DNA of 64,000 nucleotides from Ochrobactrum sp. CM-21-5 (GTDB lineage: Bacteria; Pseudomonadota; Alphaproteobacteria; Rhizobiales; Rhizobiaceae). Position 1 is the first letter of the stretch, and each line of letters starts with the position of its first letter. A program made the translations under genes and the position numbers. The notes under the pieces are model-generated. The model made no database searches. It was not told the DNA's origin and was given only the letters and a program-made list of their open reading frames with translations. Shown here piece by piece: positions 53,096 through 64,000 of the stretch. The DNA is taken from the NCBI RefSeq assembly GCF_014253075.1, contig NZ_JACLZJ010000001.1, positions 62,001 through 126,000 on the forward strand, written 5' to 3'.

Positions 53096-56095
53096 TCAAT
53101 TGCCAAGCGCATCCTCAAGGAAAGCCTCGAGCTGCGCAAGATGCTTCGACATCAGGCCCGTTGCTGGCGATGCGGCGGCCGGACGGCCGGTATAGCGCAC
53201 ACGCTGATGCTTGGCGTCGATATGCGCCAGCACCCACTCCAGATACGGATCGATGAACGACCACGCGCCCATGTTCTTCGGCTCTTCCTGACACCAGACC
53301 ATTTCCGCGTTACGGAAACGCGACAACTCGTTGATGAGCGCCTTGGCCGGGAACGGGTAGAGCTGTTCCACACGCAGCAGATAGATATCGTCGATACCGC
53401 GCTTTTCACGCTCTTCGTACAGATCGTAATAGACCTTGCCCGAGCAGAGCACAACGCGACGGATCTTGGCGTCTTTCTGAAGCTTGATACCCTCGCCCTT
53501 GTTGTACTGCGCATCGTCCCACAAGAGACGATGGAATGAGGACTCGCCGGAAAGTTCCGCCAGCGTCGATACGGCACGCTTGTGACGCAGCAACGATTTC
53601 GGCGTCATCATGATGAGCGGCTTGCGGAAATCACGCTTCATCTGGCGGCGCAGAATGTGGAAGTAGTTGGCGGGCGTCGTAACATTCGCCACCTGCATAT
53701 TGTCTTCCGCGCAGAGCTGGAGGAAACGTTCCAGACGGGCCGACGAATGCTCCGGACCCTGCCCCTCATAGCCGTGCGGCAGAAGGCAGACGAGACCCGA
53801 CATGCGCAGCCACTTGCGTTCGCCCGAAGAGATGAACTGATCGAAGACAACCTGCGCGCCGTTGGCGAAGTCGCCGAACTGGGCTTCCCAGAGCGTCAGG
53901 GCGCGCGGTTCCGACAGCGAGTAGCCATACTCGAAACCAAGCACGGCTTCTTCCGAAAGCATCGAGTTGATGACTTCGTAGATCGCCTGCCCCTTCTGGA
54001 TGTTGTTGAGGGGGATATAGCGGCTCTGGTCTTGCTGATCATACAAAACCGTATGGCGCTGCGAGAAGGTGCCGCGCTCGACGTCCTGACCCGACAGGCG
54101 GATCGGGCTGCCTTCGGCAACCAGCGAACCGAACGCCAGGGATTCAGCGGTCGCCCAGTCAATACCCTCGCCGGTATCGATCATTTTGGCGCGGTTATCG
54201 AGGAAGCGCTGCACAGTGCGGTGGACATGGAAATCCTTCGGCACTTCGACCAGCTTCTTGCCGATCTCCTTCAGCGTCTTCACCGGAACGGCAGTCTTGC
54301 CGCGGCGCTGTTCGTCCGCATTGTCGGCAGTACGCAAACCGCTCCACGCACCGTCGAGCCAGTCGGCCTTGTTCGGCTTGTAGCTTTGTCCGGCTTCGAA
54401 TTCGAGTTCCAGATTCTCGCGCCATTTGGCCTTCATCTGGTCGATTTCTTCCTGCGTGATCAGTCCTTCACTGATCAGCTTGTCGCTGTAGAGCTGAACC
54501 GTGGTCTTGTGCGCACGGATTTCCTTGTACATCAGCGGCTGGGTGAATGCCGGCTCATCGCCTTCATTGTGACCGAAGCGACGATAGCAGAACATATCGA
54601 TGACCACCGGCTTGTGGAAGGTCATGCGGAATTCGGTCGCCACCTTGGCCGCGAAAACCACGGCTTCCGGATCATCGCCATTGACGTGGAACACCGGCGC
54701 TTCGACCATCTTCGCCACATCCGACGGATAGGGCGATGAACGAGAGAAGGCAGGATTGGTCGTGAAGCCGATCTGGTTGTTGATGATGAAGTGAACCGTG
54801 CCCGCAACGCGATGGCCCTTGAGGCCGGAAAGGCCGAGGCACTCAGCCACCACACCCTGCCCGGCAAAGGCCGCATCGCCGTGCAGAAGCAACGGCAGAA
54901 CCTTCGAACGCTCGGTCAACGGCACCATGTCATCACGGTTGCGGCCAGCCAGCAGGTCCTGCTTGGCGCGGGCCTTGCCCATGACGACCGGGTTGACGAT
55001 TTCCAGATGGGAAGGGTTGGCCGTCAGCGACAGGTGGACCTTGTTGCCGTCGAACTCACGGTCCGACGAAGCGCCGAGGTGGTACTTCACGTCGCCCGAA
55101 CCTTCCACATCGTCCGGCGCATAGGAGCCGCCCTTGAACTCGTGGAAGATTGCACGGTGCGGCTTGCCCATAACCTGGGAGAGCACGTTCAGGCGCCCGC
55201 GGTGGGCCATGCCGAACACGATTTCCTTGACGCCCATCGAGCCACCGCGTTTGACGATCTGTTCGAGTGCGGGGATCAGGGATTCACTGCCATCGAGACC
55301 GAAACGCTTGGTGCCCTTGTACTTCACATCGATGAATTGCTCGAAGCCTTCCGCCTCGATCAGCTTCGACAGAATGGCTTTCTTGCCTTCCGGCGTAAAT
55401 GCGAAGCCCTTGTCGGGGCCTTCGATACGCTCCTGAATCCACGCCTTTTCCGTCGGATTGGAAATATGCATGAATTCGACGCCGATGGTCGAGCAATAGG
55501 TGCGCTTCAAGATATCGAGCATTTCGGGAATGGTCGCATATTCGAGACCAAGCACATTGTCGATAAAGATCTTGCGACCGTAATCGGCAGGCGTGAAGCC
55601 GTAGTTTTCCGGCTCCAGCTCGTTATAGTCTTCAGGCTTTTCCGCCAGACCCAGCGGGTCGAGATTGGCATGAAGATGCCCGCGCATGCGATAGGCGCGG
55701 ATCATCATGATCGCGTGAACGCTGTCGCGCGCGGCTTGCGTCAGTTCTTCTGCTGAAAGCGGCGCAGCGCCTTTTGCTTCACCCTTGGCCGCTTTGCCCT
55801 TCAGCTTGTCCGTGACATGCTTTTCCACTTCGGACCAGTTGCCATCGAGTGCGGATACAAGCTCGCCATTGGCGACGATCGGCCAGTTCTTGCGTGTCCA
55901 GCTTGCGCCCTGCGCATTCTTGCGGACAACATCGGAATCGTCATTCAACTGAGCGAAGAAATCGCGCCATTCCGGATCAACCGATGTCGGATCGTCCTCA
56001 TACTTGGCGTAGAGCTCCTCGATATAGTCGGCATTGCCGCCATAGAGAAACGAGGTAAGGGCGAAAACGTCATTGGCCTGTTCTTGCCTTGCCAT
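53096..56095 (-). CDS. sucA: 2-oxoglutarate dehydrogenase E1
   Basis: Thiamine-diphosphate enzyme decarboxylating 2-oxoglutarate. It has 999 residues, standard length. The N-terminal E2-binding segment (FLYGGNADYIEELYAKYEDD) is present, along with the ThDP region MAHRGRLNVL, HGDAAFAGQGVVAE, MFCYRRFGHNEGDEP and the pyrimidine-binding GFEYGYSLSEPRALTLWEAQ. The intact C-terminal domain ends LEAFLEDALGN. It is preceded by a 262-base gap after sucD, so it may have its own promoter as well as read-through. Confidence 0.98.
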   Translation of the reverse strand: MARQEQANDVFALTSFLYGGNADYIEELYAKYEDDPTSVDPEWRDFFAQLNDDSDVVRKNAQGASWTRKNWPIVANGELVSALDGNWSEVEKHVTDKLKGKAAKGEAKGAAPLSAEELTQAARDSVHAIMMIRAYRMRGHLHANLDPLGLAEKPEDYNELEPENYGFTPADYGRKIFIDNVLGLEYATIPEMLDILKRTYCSTIGVEFMHISNPTEKAWIQERIEGPDKGFAFTPEGKKAILSKLIEAEGFEQFIDVKYKGTKRFGLDGSESLIPALEQIVKRGGSMGVKEIVFGMAHRGRLNVLSQVMGKPHRAIFHEFKGGSYAPDDVEGSGDVKYHLGASSDREFDGNKVHLSLTANPSHLEIVNPVVMGKARAKQDLLAGRNRDDMVPLTERSKVLPLLLHGDAAFAGQGVVAECLGLSGLKGHRVAGTVHFIINNQIGFTTNPAFSRSSPYPSDVAKMVEAPVFHVNGDDPEAVVFAAKVATEFRMTFHKPVVIDMFCYRRFGHNEGDEPAFTQPLMYKEIRAHKTTVQLYSDKLISEGLITQEEIDQMKAKWRENLELEFEAGQSYKPNKADWLDGAWSGLRTADNADEQRRGKTAVPVKTLKEIGKKLVEVPKDFHVHRTVQRFLDNRAKMIDTGEGIDWATAESLAFGSLVAEGSPIRLSGQDVERGTFSQRHTVLYDQQDQSRYIPLNNIQKGQAIYEVINSMLSEEAVLGFEYGYSLSEPRALTLWEAQFGDFANGAQVVFDQFISSGERKWLRMSGLVCLLPHGYEGQGPEHSSARLERFLQLCAEDNMQVANVTTPANYFHILRRQMKRDFRKPLIMMTPKSLLRHKRAVSTLAELSGESSFHRLLWDDAQYNKGEGIKLQKDAKIRRVVLCSGKVYYDLYEEREKRGIDDIYLLRVEQLYPFPAKALINELSRFRNAEMVWCQEEPKNMGAWSFIDPYLEWVLAHIDAKHQRVRYTGRPAAASPATGLMSKHLAQLEAFLEDALGN

Positions 56096-56357
56096 AACCT
56101 AATCCGAAGCTTTTGGCTCCGTCTCCTTGTCAGTGGCTCATCTGCGCGGGCCGGAAGTTCAATAACGAAACCTTCATCCCTCACGCCGCCGGGGAGGAAC
56201 CACAACAGACCCCGGCAAAACTCAATTTCAAACTCACTTCGCACGGCAGAATGACCGTTAAAACCTGCCATTCCATTAAGCCAGCCGCATCTGGCCCTTA
56301 TGTCAATCCCGACAGCAGCTTCCGCCGCCGCCGGGATATTCAATAGCGATACTCGTC
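56096..56357 (-). other. sucD-sucA spacer
   Basis: 262 bases between genes on the same strand. No hairpin followed by Ts and no ORF are seen. The length leaves room for a secondary sucAB promoter, unlike the 3-base sucC-sucD gap. Confidence 0.4.
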
Positions 56358-57260
56358 TCAGCCCCTGAGGACTTCGACCAGCGTCTTGCCGAGCTGCGCA
56401 GGCGAAGGCGACACGCGAATGCCAGCCGCTTCCATGGCCGCGATCTTGTCTTCCGCGCCACCCTTGCCGCCGGAAATCACGGCGCCGGCATGGCCCATAG
56501 TGCGTCCGGCAGGAGCAGTACGACCAGCGATGAAGCCGACCATCGGCTTGGAACGGCCGCGCTTTGCTTCATCCTTGATGAACTGCGCCGCCTCTTCCTC
56601 AGCCGAGCCGCCGATTTCGCCGATCATGACGATCGACTTGGTTTCATCGTCGGCCAGGAACATTTCCAGCACGTCGATGAACTCGGTGCCCTTGACCGGG
56701 TCGCCGCCGATGCCGACAGCGGTGGTCTGGCCCAGACCTTCATTGGTGGTCTGGAACACTGCTTCATAGGTAAGTGTGCCGGAACGGGATACAACACCCA
56801 CCGAGCCCTTCTTGAAGATATTGCCCGGCATGATGCCGATCTTGCACTCTTCAGGGGTCAGGATGCCGGGGCAGTTCGGTCCAAGCAGGCGCGACTTCGA
56901 ACGTTCCAGACGCTCCTTGACGCGAACCATGTCCATGACCGGAATGCCTTCGGTGATGCAAACGATGAAGCCGATTTCGGCTTCGATGGCTTCGATGATC
57001 GCATCCGCAGCACCTGCCGGCGGAACATAGATCACGGAAGCGTCGGCACCCGTGCGTTCCTTGCCTTCGGCAACGGTTGCGAAGATCGGCAGGCTTTCGC
57101 CCTTCGAGCCTTCCCAGGTTGCGCCACCCTTTTTCGGGTGAACGCCGCCGACCATCTGCGTGCCGTAATAGGCAAGCGCCTGTTCGGTGTGGAAAGTACC
57201 GGTCTTGCCGGTCAGGCCCTGTACGAGAACCTTGGTGTCCTTGTTGACGAGAATGGACAT
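56358..57260 (-). CDS. sucD: Succinyl-CoA synthetase alpha subunit
   Basis: Converts succinyl-CoA to succinate with substrate-level phosphorylation. It has 300 residues. CoA-binding [20 protein letters not shown] (15-34), [20 protein letters not shown] and the phospho-His loop [18 protein letters not shown] (about 245-262) are present. It starts 3 bases after sucC, so translation is coupled. Confidence 0.98.
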   Translation of the reverse strand: MSILVNKDTKVLVQGLTGKTGTFHTEQALAYYGTQMVGGVHPKKGGATWEGSKGESLPIFATVAEGKERTGADASVIYVPPAGAADAIIEAIEAEIGFIVCITEGIPVMDMVRVKERLERSKSRLLGPNCPGILTPEECKIGIMPGNIFKKGSVGVVSRSGTLTYEAVFQTTNEGLGQTTAVGIGGDPVKGTEFIDVLEMFLADDETKSIVMIGEIGGSAEEEAAQFIKDEAKRGRSKPMVGFIAGRTAPAGRTMGHAGAVISGGKGGAEDKIAAMEAAGIRVSPSPAQLGKTLVEVLRG

Positions 57261-57263
57261 GCC

Positions 57264-58460
<1,197 letters not shown>

Positions 58461-58534
58461 CTGGTTGTCCTCTACGGATTGACAGCCGGAAAAGGCCGGA
58501 ACTGCTCATGCAGCGATCCGGCCTTGTCTGGAAT

Positions 58535-59969
<1,435 letters not shown>

Positions 59970-61133
59970 TCAGGCCGCATCCTCAGGTATATCCGCCAGG
60001 TATTCCGCACTTTGCATCTCGAACAGACGCGAAGCCGTACGGTCAAATTCAAAAGCTTCCGTGCCCTTGCTGGCAAGATACAGCTTCTCCGGCTGCGCTT
60101 GCGCCGAAATGAATACCCGTGCGTGATGATCATAAAGAACATCGATCAGCAGGATGAAGCGCTTGGCCTCGTTGCGCCGGGAATAGTCCAGCACCGGGAC
60201 GTCATCGATGAACAGCGTGGGATAGCGCTTCACAATGGCAAGATAGTCAGAAGCGCCGAGCGGCTTGGCGCAAAGGTCATGGAATGTGAAACGCGCAGCG
60301 CCCGCAATGGCACGTGGCACCTCGACATCGCGCCCCTTGATGCGGATCACGTCCGGTTTTTCTTCCGCACCGTCCTTGTGCGCAGCCCATGCCGCATCCA
60401 TACGGCGTTCCGTCTCCAGCCCCAACGGAGAAAGATAGACCGGCTGCCGGTCGAGCTTTTCCAGGCGATAATCGGTTCGCGAATCGAGATTGATCACATC
60501 GACATGCTTTTTGAGGATGTCGATGAAAGGCAAGAAGAGCTGTCGGTTCAAGCCGTCACGATAGAGATTGTCGGGCGCAACGTTCGATGTCGCCACCAGA
60601 ACCACGCCACGGGAGAAAAGCGCGCTGAACAGGCGCGATAGGATCATCGCATCGGCAATATCGGTGACAGTGAATTCGTCGAAACACAACACCCAGGCCT
60701 GTTGGCTAAGGGCTTCGGCAACCGGTGGGATCGGGTCTTCCTGCTTGGTTTCGCCGCGCTTGAACGCCTGACGATGGGCGTGGATGCGCTCATGCACATC
60801 AGCCATGAAATCGTTGAAATGCGCGCGCCGTTTGCGCTCGACGGGCAAGAGCGAGAAGAACATGTCCATCAGCATGGTCTTGCCGCGCCCCACTTCGCCG
60901 TGAACGTAAAGCCCCTTGACGATGGCGGCGGCTTCCTTGCGCTTGCCGAACAGCCACCCGAGCGCGCTCGATTTGCGCGACAGTCGCTTGGAGCAGATCT
61001 CTTCGATCAGTCGGTCGTAGCGCTCGGTGAGTTCGAACTGTGCGGGATCGGCGTCAACGTCACCCGCAGCGACCAGCGCATCATAATGCTCACATACGGA
61101 AGGGAACGCCTTCAGATTGCCGTTGAAAGACAT
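59970..61133 (-). CDS. zapE: Cell division protein ZapE (AFG1-like ATPase)
   Basis: 387 residues, single AAA+ domain of the AFG1 group. Walker A GEVGRGKTMLMD (79-90), Walker B WVLCFDEFTVTDIADAMIL and the sensor region VLVATSNVAPDNLYRDGLNR are present. E. coli ZapE destabilises FtsZ rings late in division; AFG1/LACE1 homologues assist mitochondrial protein turnover. It sits upstream of mdh on the same strand, a pairing also seen in other Rhizobiales. The N-terminus MSFNGNLKAFPSVCEHYD looks natural. Confidence 0.94.
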   Translation of the reverse strand: MSFNGNLKAFPSVCEHYDALVAAGDVDADPAQFELTERYDRLIEEICSKRLSRKSSALGWLFGKRKEAAAIVKGLYVHGEVGRGKTMLMDMFFSLLPVERKRRAHFNDFMADVHERIHAHRQAFKRGETKQEDPIPPVAEALSQQAWVLCFDEFTVTDIADAMILSRLFSALFSRGVVLVATSNVAPDNLYRDGLNRQLFLPFIDILKKHVDVINLDSRTDYRLEKLDRQPVYLSPLGLETERRMDAAWAAHKDGAEEKPDVIRIKGRDVEVPRAIAGAARFTFHDLCAKPLGASDYLAIVKRYPTLFIDDVPVLDYSRRNEAKRFILLIDVLYDHHARVFISAQAQPEKLYLASKGTEAFEFDRTASRLFEMQSAEYLADIPEDAA

Positions 61134-61163
61134 GGTAGGTTCCGGTGAAACCCTATAAAGTTC

Positions 61164-61190
61164 GGCGGAGCCGTCCGAAGACGCTCCGCC
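61164..61190 (-). terminator. Hairpin after omp19
   Basis: Perfect 8-bp stem GGCGGAGC / GCTCCGCC, about 25 bases past the omp19 stop. The minus-strand tail (GAACTTTATAG) is only weakly T-rich. Confidence 0.65.
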
Positions 61191-61214
61191 CTGTTAAACT
61201 ATGCCGACCTTGGA

Positions 61215-61757
61215 TCAGCGGGAAAGTGAAATCGCCTGTCCGCTGGTGGTCTGCCCGTCGAAACGGCCCTGACCGGACGAATAGAGCGAGGCGACCGTTC
61301 CGCCCGATCCATCATAGAGCACCAGTTGCTTGCCGTTGACGGCCCACGAAGCAAGATTCGACAATTCGCCAGGGCAGCGCAACGGACCCGCGCGATAACC
61401 CTGACCGTATTTGGTCTGAGGCGTTGCGACCTTGCAGCTCTGCCCGCCAAGCGACGCGTTCCAGACACCTGCCACCGCACCGGGTGTCAGATCGGGCGCC
61501 GATGCCGGCGGCAAGCTAGCGACCTGCGTATTGCCTGGCTGAACGCCCGCATCCGTCGTCGGAGCGGTCGGGAACTGCGAAGCGTTGGGCGCGTTCAGAT
61601 TGCCTTTCTGGACTGAACCGGAAGGCGCTGCATTCAGCGGCGGCGGTGGTGGCGGAGGCGACACAGTGTCAAGATTGCCAAGCCGGGAGCTCTGGCAACC
61701 GGCCAGTACGATGCCAGCCGCCGCCAGGCTGAGCAGACTTGCTTTCGAAATTCCCAT
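61215..61757 (-). CDS. omp19: Outer-membrane lipoprotein Omp19 (AprI/Inh-type protease-inhibitor domain)
   Basis: 180 residues. The lipoprotein signal MGISKASLLSLAAAGIVLAG ends at lipidated Cys21. A Pro-run and Ala/Pro/Thr-rich spacer (about 36-85) leads to the Inh beta-barrel domain (about 90-180) with a Cys pair: GGQSCKVATPQTKYGQGYRA and GPLRCPGELSNLASWAV. In Brucella this protein (U-Omp19) is an envelope protein and protease inhibitor. The spacer differs from the classical Brucella sequence I recall, while the domain is nearly identical. The start at 61757 is the family start; the frame extends to 61850. Confidence 0.95.
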   Translation of the reverse strand: MGISKASLLSLAAAGIVLAGCQSSRLGNLDTVSPPPPPPPLNAAPSGSVQKGNLNAPNASQFPTAPTTDAGVQPGNTQVASLPPASAPDLTPGAVAGVWNASLGGQSCKVATPQTKYGQGYRAGPLRCPGELSNLASWAVNGKQLVLYDGSGGTVASLYSSGQGRFDGQTTSGQAISLSR

Positions 61758-62153
61758 CTGGTTCTCCATTTCCGTCGGATTCTCGAAGGGGTGGGGAGCC
61801 CCCCGCGCACTGCCGGGCTTCCATGTCTGAAGCCTCGTGATTAAGACCATATTGCACCGATAAAATGGCTATATGGTTAAAAAATCAACACCAGCACCCC
61901 GCAATTTGGGTCGAACCATATCAAGAACACTGAAAATTGCTCATAAACTTCGAAACTGGCACAGGAAGGTCACAGTTTCTCCGGCAATCTGCTTTTCAAT
62001 GCAGCATTAGGCAACGCTGGGCAGCATCGTCACCGGCTCTTGCGTTAGATACTGGCATTTTGCGGGCTTTTCCGCCATATAGACGCCAGATAACCTTTGA
62101 TGACCTCTCGGCTCCCACAGCAGGGCCGCAGGAAGAACGGAACCACGATAGTC
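61758..62153. other. Divergent omp19-dapF intergenic region
   Basis: 396 bases that must contain both promoters. AT-rich around 61850-61950. Upstream in-frame extensions of dapF (to 62097) and omp19 (to 61850) are not conserved-looking. No RNA gene or clear operator is seen. Confidence 0.45.
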
Positions 62154-63044
62154 ATGGCCACCAGGGCAGCCTTCGCCAAGATGAACGGGCTCGGCAATCA
62201 GATCATCGTTGCCGACATGCGCGGTCGCGCGGACCATATTGCACCCGATGCCGCAATCCGTCTGGCAAGCGACAGCGAAACCGCCTTCGACCAGATCATG
62301 GCGATCCATGATCCGCGCACGGCAGGCACGGACAATTACATTTCGATCATCAACTGCGACGGCACCCAGGCGCAGGCTTGTGGCAACGGCACGCGCTGCG
62401 TCGTGCAGGCGCTGGCGGCTGAAACCGGCCGGCGCGCTTTCACGTTCGAGACCCGCGCCGGCATTCTGACCGCAAGCGAACATGATGACGGGCTGATTTC
62501 CGTGGATATGGGCAAGCCCCGCTTCGACTGGCAGGACATTCCGCTCGCCGAGGAATTCCGCGACACACGCATGATCGAATTACAGGTCGGGCCGATCGAT
62601 GCGCCGGTTCTGCATTCTCCGTCGGTTGCCTCCATGGGTAACCCGCATGCGATTTTCTGGGTGGATCGCGATGTCTCGTCCTATGAGCTGGAAAAGTTCG
62701 GCCCGCTTCTGGAAAACCATCCCATTTTCCCCGAACGCGCCAATATTTCGATCGCCCGCGTCACCTCGCCGGAAACCATGGACCTGCGCACATGGGAGCG
62801 CGGTGCCGGACTGACGCGGGCCTGCGGCTCCGCCGCCTGCGCCGCCGCCGTATCCGGTGCACGCACGCGGCGCACCGGGCGCACGGTCACGGTCAATGTT
62901 CCGGGCGGTCCGCTGCTGATCGAATGGCGCGACGATGACCACGCCATCATGACCGGCCCCGCCGAATGGGAATTTTCCGGCATGTTCGATCCGGCTTCGG
63001 GCGAATGGACCCGCGATACCCGCAATGACAAGGGTGTGGCCTGA
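62154..63044 (+). CDS. dapF: Diaminopimelate epimerase
   Basis: Interconverts LL- and meso-diaminopimelate for lysine and peptidoglycan synthesis. It has 296 residues in two mirror domains. Each carries a catalytic Cys: Cys76 in QACGNGTRC and the second in [13 protein letters not shown] (about 225). [12 protein letters not shown] at the N-terminus fixes the start at 62154 rather than the upstream ATG at 62097. It shares one base with the mtaB start (TGATG). Confidence 0.97.
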   Translation: MATRAAFAKMNGLGNQIIVADMRGRADHIAPDAAIRLASDSETAFDQIMAIHDPRTAGTDNYISIINCDGTQAQACGNGTRCVVQALAAETGRRAFTFETRAGILTASEHDDGLISVDMGKPRFDWQDIPLAEEFRDTRMIELQVGPIDAPVLHSPSVASMGNPHAIFWVDRDVSSYELEKFGPLLENHPIFPERANISIARVTSPETMDLRTWERGAGLTRACGSAACAAAVSGARTRRTGRTVTVNVPGGPLLIEWRDDDHAIMTGPAEWEFSGMFDPASGEWTRDTRNDKGVA

Positions 63045-64000
63045 TGAGCGTCGAAGTCGTAACATTCGGATGCCGCCTCAACACCTATGAATCCGAGGTG
63101 ATGAAGCGCGAGGCCGACACCGCCGGACTTGGCGAACTCAAGGACGGCGCGATCATCTTCAATACCTGCGCGGTAACGGCGGAAGCGGTACGTCAGGCAC
63201 GTCAGGCAATCCGCAAAGCGCGCCGCGATAACCCGCAAGCGCGTATCATCGTCACCGGCTGCGCCGCCCAGACCGAAGCCGGAAAATTCGAGGCCATGGA
63301 CGAAGTAGACCTCATTTTGGGCAATGAGGAAAAGTTGAAATCCAATTCCTACCGGATGCTGCCCGATTTCGGCGTCAACCAGTTCGAGAAGGTCCGCGTC
63401 AACGACATTATGGAAGTGCGCGAAACCGCTAGCCATATGGTGGACGCCATCGAAGGTCGCGCGCGCGCTTTCGTGCAGGTGCAGAACGGCTGCGACCATC
63501 GCTGCACTTTCTGCATTATCCCCTATGGCCGCGGCAATTCGCGGTCCGTGCCCATGGGCGGCGTCGTCGATCAGGTCAAGCGGCTGGTCGGAAACGGTTA
63601 CGCGGAAGTGGTGCTGACAGGTGTGGACATGACCTCCTACGGCCCCGACCTTCCCGGCAATCTTCGCCTCGGCAAGCTGGTGAAGACGGTTCTGGATCAG
63701 GTGCCCGATTTGCAGCGGCTGCGCTTGTCTTCCATCGATTCCATCGAAGCGGACGACGACCTGATGGATGCCATCGCCAATGAAACGCGCCTGATGCCGC
63801 ATCTGCACCTGTCGCTTCAGGCGGGCGACGACATGATTTTGAAGCGCATGAAGCGCCGCCATCTGCGCGACGATTCAATTGCGTTTTGTGAAGAAGTGCG
63901 CAAGCTTCGCCCAGATATTGTATTCGGCGCGGACATCATCGCCGGTTTCCCCACTGAAACCGAGGAAATGTTCCGGAACTCGATGAAAATCGTGGAGGAG
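63044..64000 (+). CDS. mtaB: tRNA t6A37 methylthiotransferase MtaB (partial; C-terminus beyond window)
   Basis: Radical-SAM enzyme converting t6A37, made by TsaD, to ms2t6A37. 319 residues are visible of about 420. The N-terminal UPF0004 domain has cluster ligands Cys10 (TFGCRLN), Cys42 (NTCAVT) and Cys73 (TGCAAQ). The radical-SAM CxxxCxxC is at 150-157 (CDHRCTFC). The frame stays open to the window edge; the TRAM domain is missing only because of the cut. The start ATG overlaps the dapF stop by one base, so the two are cotranscribed, as in many alphaproteobacteria. Confidence 0.96.
   Translation, partial: MSVEVVTFGCRLNTYESEVMKREADTAGLGELKDGAIIFNTCAVTAEAVRQARQAIRKARRDNPQARIIVTGCAAQTEAGKFEAMDEVDLILGNEEKLKSNSYRMLPDFGVNQFEKVRVNDIMEVRETASHMVDAIEGRARAFVQVQNGCDHRCTFCIIPYGRGNSRSVPMGGVVDQVKRLVGNGYAEVVLTGVDMTSYGPDLPGNLRLGKLVKTVLDQVPDLQRLRLSSIDSIEADDDLMDAIANETRLMPHLHLSLQAGDDMILKRMKRRHLRDDSIAFCEEVRKLRPDIVFGADIIAGFPTETEEMFRNSMKIVEE

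Overview
This is a contiguous chromosomal window of about 58% GC from a member of the Brucellaceae (Rhizobiales, Alphaproteobacteria). The genus-level clue is a lipoprotein at 61215-61757 recognisable as Brucella Omp19. Gene order is also rhizobial: hemC-hemD-mic60-hemY, ftsK-amtB-tesB-ubiH, sdhCDAB, and mdh-sucCDAB with lpdA. The proline-rich segment of Omp19 differs from the form I remember for classical Brucella species, so an Ochrobactrum-type or otherwise divergent Brucella is more likely than a classical zoonotic species. I see no prophage, insertion sequence, CRISPR array, rRNA or tRNA. The window is core chromosome, with a few decayed genes and small dispersed palindromic repeats.

Layout. 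1-5.3 kb: ftsX (cut by the window edge) and ftsE behind a CtrA-type site, a frameshifted membrane-protein gene, a small lipoprotein, aqpZ, an MFS exporter and a TerB protein. 5.4-10.2 kb: hemC-hemD-mic60-hemY on the minus strand. 10.3-13.8 kb: tsaD-gpsA-YciI-EVE-methyltransferase, tightly packed on the plus strand. 13.8-23.5 kb: an EamA transporter divergent from a MocR-type regulator, a purine permease, an L,D-transpeptidase-like protein, a CenR-like response regulator with a cyclic-nucleotide-binding partner, an ABC-F ATPase, xthA and a LolA-like protein. 23.5-30.4 kb: ftsK (with a second CtrA-type site), amtB with a sigma-54 promoter and no adjacent glnK, tesB and a UbiH-family hydroxylase. 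30.4-33.8 kb: OsmC, a secreted Dabb protein broken at a T9 tract, a VOC protein and a membrane sulfatase-fold transferase. 34-37.5 kb: sdhCDAB. 37.8-42.6 kb: an acetyltransferase, a decayed secreted-protein gene, a GGDEF protein, leuC and rplS. 42.8-48.6 kb: an NCS1 permease, rimM-trmD-DUF4260, xerC, a TraB/GumN protein and a small membrane protein. 48.6-59.5 kb: the TCA block mdh-sucC-sucD-sucA-sucB-MAPEG-LysE-secreted protein-lpdA (minus strand). 59.9-64 kb: zapE, omp19, and dapF followed by mtaB (cut by the window edge).

Working together: the TCA cluster supplies E1 and E2 of 2-oxoglutarate dehydrogenase, a nearby E3, succinyl-CoA synthetase, malate dehydrogenase and succinate dehydrogenase. 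ftsEX, ftsK and zapE are division genes, and two of these loci carry TTAA-N7-TTAA sites typical of the cell-cycle regulator CtrA. tsaD and mtaB act in sequence on tRNA A37 (t6A, then ms2t6A), and trmD acts on G37.

The items most worth checking are the homopolymer break in the Dabb gene, the glnK-less amtB locus, the CtrA boxes, the operator-like repeats (EamA/MocR, mdh) and the leader hairpin of the purine permease. I did not identify a clearly new multi-gene system.
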